Assembly (NCBI GenBank): GCA_000381585.1
Contig: KB906737.1
Location: 186,001-250,000 of the forward strand
Origin: Acidobacteriaceae bacterium KBS 83
Lineage (GTDB): Bacteria > Acidobacteriota > Terriglobia > Terriglobales > Acidobacteriaceae
Length of the DNA: 64,000 nt
Direction of reading: 5' to 3'
Shown: positions 33,972 to 41,091 of the stretch, in pieces
Layout: each line of letters opens with the position of its first letter
Position numbering within the stretch: the stretch's first letter is position 1
The notes under the pieces: generated by a model
Database searches by the model: none
Seen by the model: the letters and a program-made list of their open reading frames with translations, nothing else
Told to the model about the DNA's origin: nothing
Made by a program: the position numbers and the translations under genes

Positions 33972-35750
33972 CTACGAGAGCTGACCGGCCATCTGCTGGA
34001 TCTGGATCACGACGAATTCGGCAGGATAGAGCGGCGCGAACCCCACCAGGATGTTCACAATTCCCAGGTCGATGCTCGACTGAGGGTTGTTCGAGGAATC
34101 GCATTTCACGAAGTACGCCTGCTGCGGTGTGGTGCCCTGAAAGGCCCCTTTCAGGAAGAGGTCCTGCATAAACGCGCCGACATTGAGCCGGATCTGGCTC
34201 CACAACGGCTCGTCGTTCGGCTCAAACACCACCCACTGGGTTCCTGCATAGAGGCTCGACTCCAGGAAGAGCGCCAGTCGACGGATCGGGACATATTTCC
34301 ACTCAGAGCCGACGGCGTCTGCGCCAGCCATGGTACGCGCCCCCCACACGACCTCGTTGTAGATCGGAAACTGACGCAAACAATTGACGGCAAGAACGTT
34401 GAGGCTGCCGTTTTGAAGGTCGGTCAGAACATATTGCAGCCCGAGAGCGCCGGTGAGCCCGGAATCGACGCCGGCGGGCGCCTTCCACACGCCGCGGTCG
34501 GCGTCAGTGGAAGCATAGATGCCTGCCACAAATCCGCAGGGCGGGAATAACGTTGGGCGGAACCCAACCTGCGGATCGGGCGCAGAGACCCACGGAAAAT
34601 AGAACGCGGAGTTGTTGGCGTACTGGCCGCTAAGTAAGTTGTTGCTGCTGTCGGCCGGCCCGGTGTGGCTTAGCCCGCTTGAGCCGGTGCCCACCACGGC
34701 AGTCTGCGCCGAATCGACGATCAGGAACGCGCGTTTGTCATGGCAGAATTTCTGCATGCCGCCGACGATCGCCGCATCGTTCTCTCCCGGAACACAAAGC
34801 AGGTTGAAGGCGACATTGCTCAGAAGCGCGTAGCCACCGGTTGAGCTGGTGAGCGGCGTGTTGAACGCAGTGGTGTTAGGCAGCAGCGTATTGCCATCCG
34901 CGCCCTTCGTCCCCGTCGTGCCGAGGCTTATCGGAGTGGAGGTCGATGCGACCGGCGCTGTTGTCGGGGAGAAAGTCGCGCCGCTTGTGCCGCCGGTCCA
35001 CACGCCGGAGCCGTTCGCGGTTCCTCCTGTAATCGCACCGCTAAGCACCAGATATGACGATCCCACCTCACCGAGAAGGGTGGCGCTCGCCGAGGTGCCC
35101 GTCTGCTTAACGGTCTCACCCGCGGTGAAAGCGGTACTGCTCGTCTGGGCGCCTGCAAATATGAAGACGCTAGCGGTTGCACCAGAAACGCTGATCGAAG
35201 AAGGTGTAACGCCAGTCGGCGATGTGAACGAGATGTAACTGGAATCGCTGTCGATGACCGTTACTGCGTAGCCAGGACTCGTCGGTGAGGTCGAGAGATT
35301 CGTATAGCTCTCGACCGGCGTTGGTGTACCGCTTGGGCTCAGCATCGACACCTGCAGATTGAACGTGGTGACGCCGCCGGATGTAGTCACATTCGTGATC
35401 GAGACGCAGACCTTGTTGCCCCATGCGCCGGGGTTATTTGCGTAGAACGTCAGCCCGCCCAGCGTGCCGGACGCGGTGTGCGCACCGGTATCCACCAGCC
35501 GCACGATGTACGCCTGGGAGCCTCCGTTCAAAAAGAACTGGTAGACGGCGTATCCCAGATACACCCCGGGAACCATGCCGCCGTAAATGGACTGGTACTG
35601 CGGCCAGCTCTCCACCATGACCGCCTCTGTCACAGGCCCCTGCGGCGCCCATCCCACAAATGCCGCGATGGAAGTCGCTACCCCCGCAATGGTGTGAACA
35701 CCGCTTGAAAGCTCCTCAATATAGACTCCGGGGTAGGTGTATGCGGACAT
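33972..35750 (-). CDS. Contractile sheath protein
   Basis: This 592-residue protein opens with MSAYTYPGVYIEELSSGVHTIAGVATSIAAFVGWAPQG, read in parts, the universal N-terminal handshake region of phage and eCIS sheaths. The C-terminal sheath domain includes RRLALFLESSLYAGTQWVVFEPNDEPLW and ends with LYPAEFVVIQIQQMAGQ. Residues about 170-320 form a Ser/Thr/Gly-rich insertion domain that would be surface exposed. The start at 35750 has AGGAGGT six bases upstream and is first in the operon. There is a single sheath gene. Longer start codons upstream would read into the non-coding region. Confidence 0.96.
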   Translation of the reverse strand: MSAYTYPGVYIEELSSGVHTIAGVATSIAAFVGWAPQGPVTEAVMVESWPQYQSIYGGMVPGVYLGYAVYQFFLNGGSQAYIVRLVDTGAHTASGTLGGLTFYANNPGAWGNKVCVSITNVTTSGGVTTFNLQVSMLSPSGTPTPVESYTNLSTSPTSPGYAVTVIDSDSSYISFTSPTGVTPSSISVSGATASVFIFAGAQTSSTAFTAGETVKQTGTSASATLLGEVGSSYLVLSGAITGGTANGSGVWTGGTSGATFSPTTAPVASTSTPISLGTTGTKGADGNTLLPNTTAFNTPLTSSTGGYALLSNVAFNLLCVPGENDAAIVGGMQKFCHDKRAFLIVDSAQTAVVGTGSSGLSHTGPADSSNNLLSGQYANNSAFYFPWVSAPDPQVGFRPTLFPPCGFVAGIYASTDADRGVWKAPAGVDSGLTGALGLQYVLTDLQNGSLNVLAVNCLRQFPIYNEVVWGARTMAGADAVGSEWKYVPIRRLALFLESSLYAGTQWVVFEPNDEPLWSQIRLNVGAFMQDLFLKGAFQGTTPQQAYFVKCDSSNNPQSSIDLGIVNILVGFAPLYPAEFVVIQIQQMAGQLS

Positions 35751-36326
35751 GAAGCTACCTCCTCTGCGTGGTATTGGGAAAAGGGGCCACGTCCTGATCG
35801 CCCTCCGCACTGCGCATTGCTGGCGCAGGCGCATGGCCCTTGCGGAGGCAGGCTTCGTGAACCGAAGTCGTCTGAGAAAAGCCCTGCTCGCAAGCAAGGG
35901 CCGACGCATGGAGCTCTTCTTCCGATCAGATCAGCGCTCGCCAATGATCCAACCGCAAGCGTGGGAAACCGTTGTCACGTATCCAGTTCAGAAGGCCAGC
36001 ACGAACGGCAAATGCACAGCGCACTCACTGGCGGTATCTCGAAACATCCTTACAATGAAGTCCGAAAAGCGCTTTTGTAAGGGCCCCGCCGTGAGGAGCA
36101 CCACGAATACAACGTTGAAGGCGGGCAGGTCAATTGAAAAACTACTTCACGCGATTTTTCGCGCGACCTTCATAGTGCTGTCTTCCACTGCCGCGTTTCA
36201 CCGCTGTAAAAGCTCACGCGTCAGTTCCGCGCTCCAACGTCCTGGAAGCGGTTACGAGTTGATCCTGTCATCATTGCAGCGCTGGTCACCATATTGGCAC
36301 ACGCTTGTACCCCGGATGTCGCCACG
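35751..36326 (+). other. Non-coding interval between eCIS operon and DUF5107 gene
   Basis: This 576-bp stretch separates the divergently oriented sheath and DUF5107-TPR genes. It must contain both promoters. Longer open frames here lack codon bias and family similarity. It holds a GC-rich imperfect hairpin at 35881-35901, the inverted repeat described at 36049-36081, and CGCGA-tttt-TCGCG near 36149-36162. No convincing sigma-70 pair was found on the minus strand in front of the sheath gene. Confidence 0.6.
36049..36081. promoter_or_regulatory. Nested inverted repeat upstream of the eCIS operon
   Basis: CTTACAA (36049-36055) is matched by TTGTAAG (36075-36081), and the 12-bp palindrome AAAAGCGCTTTT (36065-36076) overlaps the right arm. 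It lies about 300 bp upstream of the sheath start and 250 bp upstream of the DUF5107 start. The arms match perfectly. A dimeric regulator could bind either palindrome. The element is not followed by a T-run in either direction, so a terminator is less likely. Confidence 0.4.
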
Positions 36327-39300
36327 ATGAATCGCTTCCTTGCCATTACGCTCGCCCTTCTCCTTGCCCCTCTCGCCGCCCATGCGCAATCGGTGCGCGC
36401 TTGGGAAGGCACCATCTCCATCCCCACCTATCCGCTCGGACCGCCCGATCCGAATCCGCCCTTTGCCCTGGTCAATCCGCATCCCATCTATCCCTACCCG
36501 ATGCTCGACGACCTCAGCGATCAACGCGGGCCCCGGACCTGGCGCGCCATCTATCTCGAAAATCAGTACCTCAAGGTCATCGTCCTCCCAGAGCTCGGAG
36601 GACACGTCTATTCCGTCTATGACAAGGTCCATCACCGCGAGATGCTCTACCGCAACAACGTCATCAAGTATGGTCTGGTTGCCCCACGCGGGGCGTGGAT
36701 CGCGGGTGGCATAGAGTTCAGCTTTCCCTTCGCGCACACGACGGACACAGTGTCGAAAGTCGAGTCCGCTCTGCATCAAAATCCCGACGGCAGCGCTACG
36801 GCTCTTGTCGGTGCCATCGACTGGGTCTCCAATATGTATTGGCAGATCGCGCTCACCCTGCGGCCCGATACCGCCAGGCTCGAAGAGGGCGTCACACTCT
36901 TCAACGCAACCGCTCTCAATCAGCTCTACCTCTTCTGGACCAACACCGCGGTCCCTGCCACCAATGACCTCCAGTACGCCTACCCCATGCGCGAGACCAT
37001 CTCTGACGATCCATTTGCCATCGTCCAAAGCTGGCCGGTCTGGGAAGGCGTCGATCAAAGTTGGTACCGGAACGTTCCCAGCCCCATGGCAATCTTCGCC
37101 CGGGATGTCCATCGCAACTTTTTCGGCATCTACTACCACCAATCGAACTACGGCGTCGTCCACGTATCCGATTTCCGCCAGGACCCGGGCAAAAAAGTAT
37201 GGAGTTGGGGAACCGCCCGCAGCGGCAGGATCTGGGACAAGATCCTCAGCGATGACGACGGTCCATATAACGAGATTCAAAGTGGACGCTTCGCTACCCA
37301 GGGCTACCGCGAATTCATGGAACCCCGCCGCGTTGAGCAGTGGACCGAATTCTGGTATCCGGTCGCCGATCTCGACGGCGGCTTCGTCGAAGCCACATCC
37401 CAGTTGGCTCTCAACGTCACCTTTCCCCAAACTGCTTCAGCCCAATCCGGCGCCGTGAAGCTCCTTCTCAGCCCAGTGGCCGATATTCACAATGCCACCC
37501 TGACAGTGAGCATCGGATCGACGCTGCTGCGCACGATACAGAATGTCGAGTTCCATACCCTCCGGCCTGCCGCATACACCATTCCCGTGCCGGACCTCGA
37601 TCTCGCCAGAAAAGAGCTGCGTGTCGAGGCAAAGTCCGCCGAGGGAAAGTCTCTGCTCGCATGGTCCGCATCCGCGCCGGTCGACGGGAACCCGGACCTC
37701 GTTTCGTTCGTCGGAAAGCCGCTCGAAAGCCCTATCTCCGTCACACCCGAAACACCCTTGGAACAGCTCTATCTGAAGGGCGTATTTCTTCAGAAACGCG
37801 GAGACACGGACGCCGCCCGCAAAGTCTACCGGCAGGTGCTCGAACGCGATCCGGGCTACATCCCCGCACTGCTGCAGGAGGCCTTCTACGCCTATCGCGC
37901 TGCAGATTTTTCGCGCGCTGAAGATCTCATTCATCTCGCACAACAGCGGGAAAATGAAAATCCGATGGCTGCTTACGCCGCGGGTCTCATCTACCGCGCT
38001 CAAGCCCGCCTTTCCCTCGCCAACAATGCCTTCTGGTCTGTCATTCATTACGGTCCCCGGTCCGCGCCTGGGCTGTCGCTCTCACCCGCATATTTCCAGC
38101 TCGGAGAGATAGCTATCCATCAGCGCGACTACGCGAGCGCCGTCGACCTTCTCCAACATGCCGTCGATACAAATCCCACGGACAGTCTGGCTCGGGCTGA
38201 TCTCGCCGTGGCCGAGCGCCTCGATGGAAACCTTAACGCCGCTGCTGCCACCTCCCTGAAGGCCAACCAACAGATGTCTCTCTTGCCCTACGCGCTGGCA
38301 GAAAATTGGCTCGACACGACCGCGCCCAATAGCCCCGTGCCGCAAACTTGGGCGCAAACCATCGGCTCAGATCCGCAAAACTATCTCGCCATCGCCGCCT
38401 GGTATCACGATCTGGGCGCGTGGCAATCGTCCGATGCGGTGCTGAATGCCGCAATAGCCTCCACTCCCCCGGAGACCGTCTCACCCCTCGTCTACTACTA
38501 CCTCGCTGCGAACAGCCGGCAAGAGGGCGACCCCGATCGTGCAGCGCGCTTCTTGGCAAAGGCAGCTTCCCTTCCCGTCGCTCAGGTTTTTCCCAACACC
38601 ATCACGGACGCGGCGATTCTCACGGAAGTGGTCGATCACAATCCGCACGACGCGCATGCCAGATACGCGCTCGGAAACTTCCTCTTCGCACGCGCGCGAT
38701 ATGACGAAGCCGCCGCGCAATGGTCCGCCGCTCTTGAGCAACACTTCGAAGATCCGGTGCTGCTCCGCAATCTCGGCGTCTACCAGTGGCACGTCAAAAA
38801 CGATCTCGCCAGCGCCGCGCGTTATTATGCACGCGCCATCCAACTCAGCCCGCAGGATTACCGGCTCTATGCTGACCTCGACGAGGTCTACGAGGAACAA
38901 GGTGATGCCGCCGCGCGAGCCGCGCTCTTCCGCAATGCGGCACCCGACGTACTGAATCGGGACACCGTCCGCGCTCGTCACGCGCTCTATTTCATCGAAC
39001 AACTCGAGCCCGCTCAGGCACTCGCCCTCCTCACCGATCACACCTTCAAGCCGTGGGAAGGAGGCAGCGTCGTCCACAACATGTTCGTCCGCGCCAACAT
39101 GGAAAAAGGCAAAGCGGCACTCGCCGAACACAAACCGCAAGAGGCAGCCCTCGCCTTCCGGCAAGCCATGCGCTATCCGGAAGATCTAGGTACCGGTGAA
39201 CCTGCACAGCCTGAACTTTCAGAGCAGTTCTACTGGCTCGGTGTCGCTCTCGCTGCGGATGGCAATACAAAGGAAGCCACCGACGCCTGGCAAAGTGCCA

Positions 39301-39584
39301 TCAAGCAAGCCGCCGGCAGAGATAATGTGTTCTCCGCGCTGGCACATCGAAAGCTCGGGCAGGAAGATCTCGCGCAACAGATGCTCGCCCGCTGCGCCGA
39401 AATTCCGAAGCGATCCGATACCGAAGCCGAATCACTTGCACACGACGCTCTCATCGCCGGTCTCGCCGAGCGCTACCGTGGCGATGAGGCACGAGCACAG
39501 GAAAACTTTCACCACGCTCTCTCCCTGGATCCTGCATTCTGGGAAACACGCGTCGCAATGGCAGAGAAGAACATCTCGGAATAG
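36327..39584 (+). CDS. Exported DUF5107 and TPR-repeat protein
   Basis: This 1085-residue protein has a signal peptide (MNRFLAITLALLLAPLAAHA, cleavage after about residue 20). The DUF5107 region (about 30-340) includes YLKVIVLPELGGHVYSVYDK and APRGAWIAGGIEFSFPFAH, an aldose-epimerase-like galactose-mutarotase fold. From about residue 470 tetratricopeptide repeats fill the remainder, for example GDTDAARKVYRQVLERDPGY. Similar DUF5107-TPR proteins are frequent in acidobacteria and Bacteroidetes near carbohydrate genes. A glycan-binding or -processing scaffold in the periplasm is a fair guess. ATG 36327 starts at the signal peptide; a start 33 bases earlier would spoil it. Confidence 0.85.
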   Translation: MNRFLAITLALLLAPLAAHAQSVRAWEGTISIPTYPLGPPDPNPPFALVNPHPIYPYPMLDDLSDQRGPRTWRAIYLENQYLKVIVLPELGGHVYSVYDKVHHREMLYRNNVIKYGLVAPRGAWIAGGIEFSFPFAHTTDTVSKVESALHQNPDGSATALVGAIDWVSNMYWQIALTLRPDTARLEEGVTLFNATALNQLYLFWTNTAVPATNDLQYAYPMRETISDDPFAIVQSWPVWEGVDQSWYRNVPSPMAIFARDVHRNFFGIYYHQSNYGVVHVSDFRQDPGKKVWSWGTARSGRIWDKILSDDDGPYNEIQSGRFATQGYREFMEPRRVEQWTEFWYPVADLDGGFVEATSQLALNVTFPQTASAQSGAVKLLLSPVADIHNATLTVSIGSTLLRTIQNVEFHTLRPAAYTIPVPDLDLARKELRVEAKSAEGKSLLAWSASAPVDGNPDLVSFVGKPLESPISVTPETPLEQLYLKGVFLQKRGDTDAARKVYRQVLERDPGYIPALLQEAFYAYRAADFSRAEDLIHLAQQRENENPMAAYAAGLIYRAQARLSLANNAFWSVIHYGPRSAPGLSLSPAYFQLGEIAIHQRDYASAVDLLQHAVDTNPTDSLARADLAVAERLDGNLNAAAATSLKANQQMSLLPYALAENWLDTTAPNSPVPQTWAQTIGSDPQNYLAIAAWYHDLGAWQSSDAVLNAAIASTPPETVSPLVYYYLAANSRQEGDPDRAARFLAKAASLPVAQVFPNTITDAAILTEVVDHNPHDAHARYALGNFLFARARYDEAAAQWSAALEQHFEDPVLLRNLGVYQWHVKNDLASAARYYARAIQLSPQDYRLYADLDEVYEEQGDAAARAALFRNAAPDVLNRDTVRARHALYFIEQLEPAQALALLTDHTFKPWEGGSVVHNMFVRANMEKGKAALAEHKPQEAALAFRQAMRYPEDLGTGEPAQPELSEQFYWLGVALAADGNTKEATDAWQSAIKQAAGRDNVFSALAHRKLGQEDLAQQMLARCAEIPKRSDTEAESLAHDALIAGLAERYRGDEARAQENFHHALSLDPAFWETRVAMAEKNISE

Positions 39585-39713
39585 ATCGCAGTGAAGTTCT
39601 TCATCTTTTTATTTGAGATTGCTGCGCATCTCTCACTATCTGCGCCATTTGCGATCGATGCATCGGTGCGCCGCCAAAACTGACAATGCTACCGTAGGAA
39701 AGAAAGAGGCACG

Positions 39714-40361
39714 ATGGCGACGAAAAAGAAGACGGCAGCAAAGAAGCAGCAGCAACCCGACCGTACCTACCCTCAGGGCGTCGAAGTTCTCTCCTCAAAA
39801 GTCAGTTTCGAAGGCCCTGTCTTCCGCGTCGTGACCGACGAAGTCCGCGAACCAGGCGGCAAGCCACAGCGTCGAGACGTTGTGCGTCATCCCGGCTCCG
39901 TCGTCGTCCTTGCCGTCGATGATTCGAAGAGCAAGCGCGATCCTCTCATCCTCCTTGAGCGCCAGTATCGTCACGCCGCTGCGCAATATCTCTATGAGGT
40001 TCCTGCTGGCAGTCTGGATCCCGGTGAAGATCACTTGGCCGGTGCGAAGCGAGAGCTGCTCGAAGAGACCGGCTACAAGGCGAAACACTGGTCGAAGCTT
40101 GTGCGCTTCTACGCAAGCCCCGGTTTCCTCGGCGAATGGATGCAGGTCTTCCTGGCCGAAGGCTTGATGCCCGGGGATGCCGAGCCGGAAGATGACGAAC
40201 AGATCGAGCTCTTTGCAGTTCCCTTAAGCGAACTACTTCGTGAGATCGAAGCTGGACGCATTCTCGACGGCAAAACCATCGCCGCCACACTTCTCTATGA
40301 CCGTTTGCGCAAAGAACGTCAGAGCGCCGAGCGGGCCGCCGCGCGTTCCAGCCGCACATAG
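39714..40361 (+). CDS. Nudix hydrolase (ADP-ribose pyrophosphatase type)
   Basis: This is a 215-residue cytoplasmic Nudix enzyme. The box begins at Gly99 with GSLDPGE and continues with REL-LEETGY, fulfilling Gx5Ex7REUxEExGU. The residues before it, ILLERQYRHAAAQYLYEVPAG, and after it, FYASPGFLGEWMQVFLAEGL, are typical of ADP-ribose/NudF-like enzymes that hydrolyse ADP-ribose to AMP and ribose phosphate. An N-terminal Lys/Gln-rich tail (residues 1-16) is unusual. The start has AAAGAGG upstream. The exact substrate is not certain. Confidence 0.9.
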   Translation: MATKKKTAAKKQQQPDRTYPQGVEVLSSKVSFEGPVFRVVTDEVREPGGKPQRRDVVRHPGSVVVLAVDDSKSKRDPLILLERQYRHAAAQYLYEVPAGSLDPGEDHLAGAKRELLEETGYKAKHWSKLVRFYASPGFLGEWMQVFLAEGLMPGDAEPEDDEQIELFAVPLSELLREIEAGRILDGKTIAATLLYDRLRKERQSAERAAARSSRT

Positions 40362-40450
40362 CCGCAGCCGCTGTCCATTCACCTCAGGAACATCCGCACT
40401 TTCGTCTCGACCGGGGCCGCCTCGCGAAGGCGAGCGGCGCCGTGAAGAGA

Positions 40451-40495
40451 TCTGCCTGACAGGCAGAATCCCGTGGCTGCCCGCTTACTTTTTTT
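40451..40495 (+). terminator. Putative intrinsic terminator with an alternative hairpin
   Basis: GGCAG (40462-40466) pairs with CTGCC (40477-40481), followed seven bases later by seven T residues (40489-40495). The left arm also takes part in a stronger, mutually exclusive hairpin TCTGCCTG-A-CAGGCAGA (40451-40467). It may end the Nudix transcript or attenuate read-through into the cold-shock gene. Confidence 0.45.
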
Positions 40496-40545
40496 GCAAA
40501 CCAAACCTACCTCCGCTGCGTCACTAAAGGAAGGCAGGCTGGGTC

Positions 40546-40551
40546 TATAAC
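40546..40551 (+). promoter_or_regulatory. Possible -10 element of the cold-shock gene
   Basis: TATAAC lies 37 bases upstream of the GTG start of the cold-shock gene, but the -35 position (near 40523) has no good match. The segment between it and the start carries GAGGTAA as ribosome binding site. A weak call. Confidence 0.3.
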
Positions 40552-40587
40552 CCTACCTAATCTGCTCTGAAGTGAGGTAACCGACAC

Positions 40588-40806
40588 GTGTCCCAGTACA
40601 AAGGAAAAGTGAAGTGGTTCAATAATGCGAAGGGCTATGGTTTCATCGGCAGGGAGGATGGGCCCGACGTCTTCGTGCACTACAGCTCAATTCAGCTCGA
40701 TGGCTACAAGAGTCTCAAAGAGGGAGACGAAGTCGAGTTCGACATAATCCAGGGGCAGAAAGGCCCGCAGGCCGACCAGGTGCAGCGCGCGCAGGCCGCA
40801 GCCTGA
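40588..40806 (+). CDS. Cold-shock protein (CspA family)
   Basis: This 72-residue single-stranded RNA/DNA-binding OB-fold protein acts as RNA chaperone. RNP1 is KGYGFI (residues 15-20) and RNP2 is VFVHY (28-32), following GKVKWFN. The start is GTG 40588 with GAGGTAA eight bases upstream; no in-frame ATG would retain the first strand. The tail QVQRAQAAA is ordinary. It is a monocistronic gene between structured regions. Expression by cold is not implied by sequence, as many paralogues are constitutive. Confidence 0.95.
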   Translation: MSQYKGKVKWFNNAKGYGFIGREDGPDVFVHYSSIQLDGYKSLKEGDEVEFDIIQGQKGPQADQVQRAQAAA

Positions 40807-40810
40807 ACCG

Positions 40811-40838
40811 CTTACAGCATTTTTCCTGATGCTGTAAG
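40811..40838 (+). terminator. Perfect 10-bp stem-loop directly after the cold-shock gene
   Basis: CTTACAGCAT and ATGCTGTAAG form a perfect stem around an eight-base loop TTTTCCTG, starting five bases after the stop codon. No T-run follows, so it may protect the 3' end of the mRNA rather than terminate on its own. Confidence 0.55.
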
Positions 40839-40857
40839 CCGGCGAAATCCTCCGGGC

Positions 40858-40882
40858 GTGGCCTTCCATGAAGAATGGCCAC
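40858..40882 (+). other. Secondary stem-loop between the cold-shock gene and its terminator
   Basis: GTGGCC (40858-40863) pairs with GGCCAC (40877-40882), with TTC/GAA extending it. It lies between the 3' hairpin of the cold-shock gene and the terminator at 40949. The interval 40840-40948 has no open frame of note. Confidence 0.35.
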
Positions 40883-40948
40883 ACCTGCTGTTTGCTCGCC
40901 GCTCTGCAGCGACAGGGAAAATGCTCTAACCACTATTCGCAACCGGAA

Positions 40949-40988
40949 GGCCCGATAGAGCTGCGTCTGTCGGGCCCCTTGTTTCTAA
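40949..40988 (+). terminator. Rho-independent terminator
   Basis: GGCCCGA (40949-40955) and TCGGGCC (40970-40976) form a GC-rich stem followed by CCTTGTTTCT. It would end transcription from the cold-shock gene, 140 bases downstream of its stop. Confidence 0.6.
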
Positions 40989-41091
40989 TTAGTTCCCGGC
41001 TGCTGTTCCAGTCAGCGCGCTCCACTCACGCTATCTGTGCTTTTGCTTTAAAGTTCTGTGAGGCGGCCTCCACCATGCCGCAGCGCAGCAC

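Larger units (their letters stand above)
11990..35750 (-). other. Extracellular contractile injection system (eCIS) gene cluster
   Basis: A run of nineteen same-strand genes encodes the core parts of a phage-tail-like contractile particle: sheath, tube, cap, AAA+ ATPase, hub, spike, PAAR tip, gp25 and two large baseplate proteins. Genes for head, terminase, integrase, lysis and T6SS membrane complex are absent, which separates it from prophage and from type VI secretion. Nine junctions are ATGA overlaps. The combination of DUF4255, AAA+ and DUF6519-type proteins is known from Afp/PVC-related eCIS. The particle would assemble in the cytoplasm and act on neighbouring cells or inside the producer. 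The target is unknown. Flanking genes on both sides are ordinary chromosomal genes, and no mobility gene or att-like repeat was seen at either edge. Confidence 0.93.

Noticed and set aside
11990-35750. Prophage or type VI secretion as explanation of the phage-like genes
   Set aside because: No capsid, portal, terminase, integrase or lysis gene, and no TssJLM or ClpV; the AAA+ ATPase and DUF4255 protein are those of eCIS.
35881-35901. Imperfect hairpin GCCCTGCT/AGCAAGGGC
   Set aside because: Short and with a bulge, no T-run and no clear position relative to a gene end; noted only as part of the intergenic interval.
35737-36330. 197-codon plus-strand frame in the eCIS upstream region
   Set aside because: No coding bias, no family motif, and it overlaps the start of the sheath gene; treated as non-coding.
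36252-37430. 392-codon minus-strand frame over the start of the DUF5107 gene
   Set aside because: It overlaps a well-supported exported protein and mirrors its codon bias.
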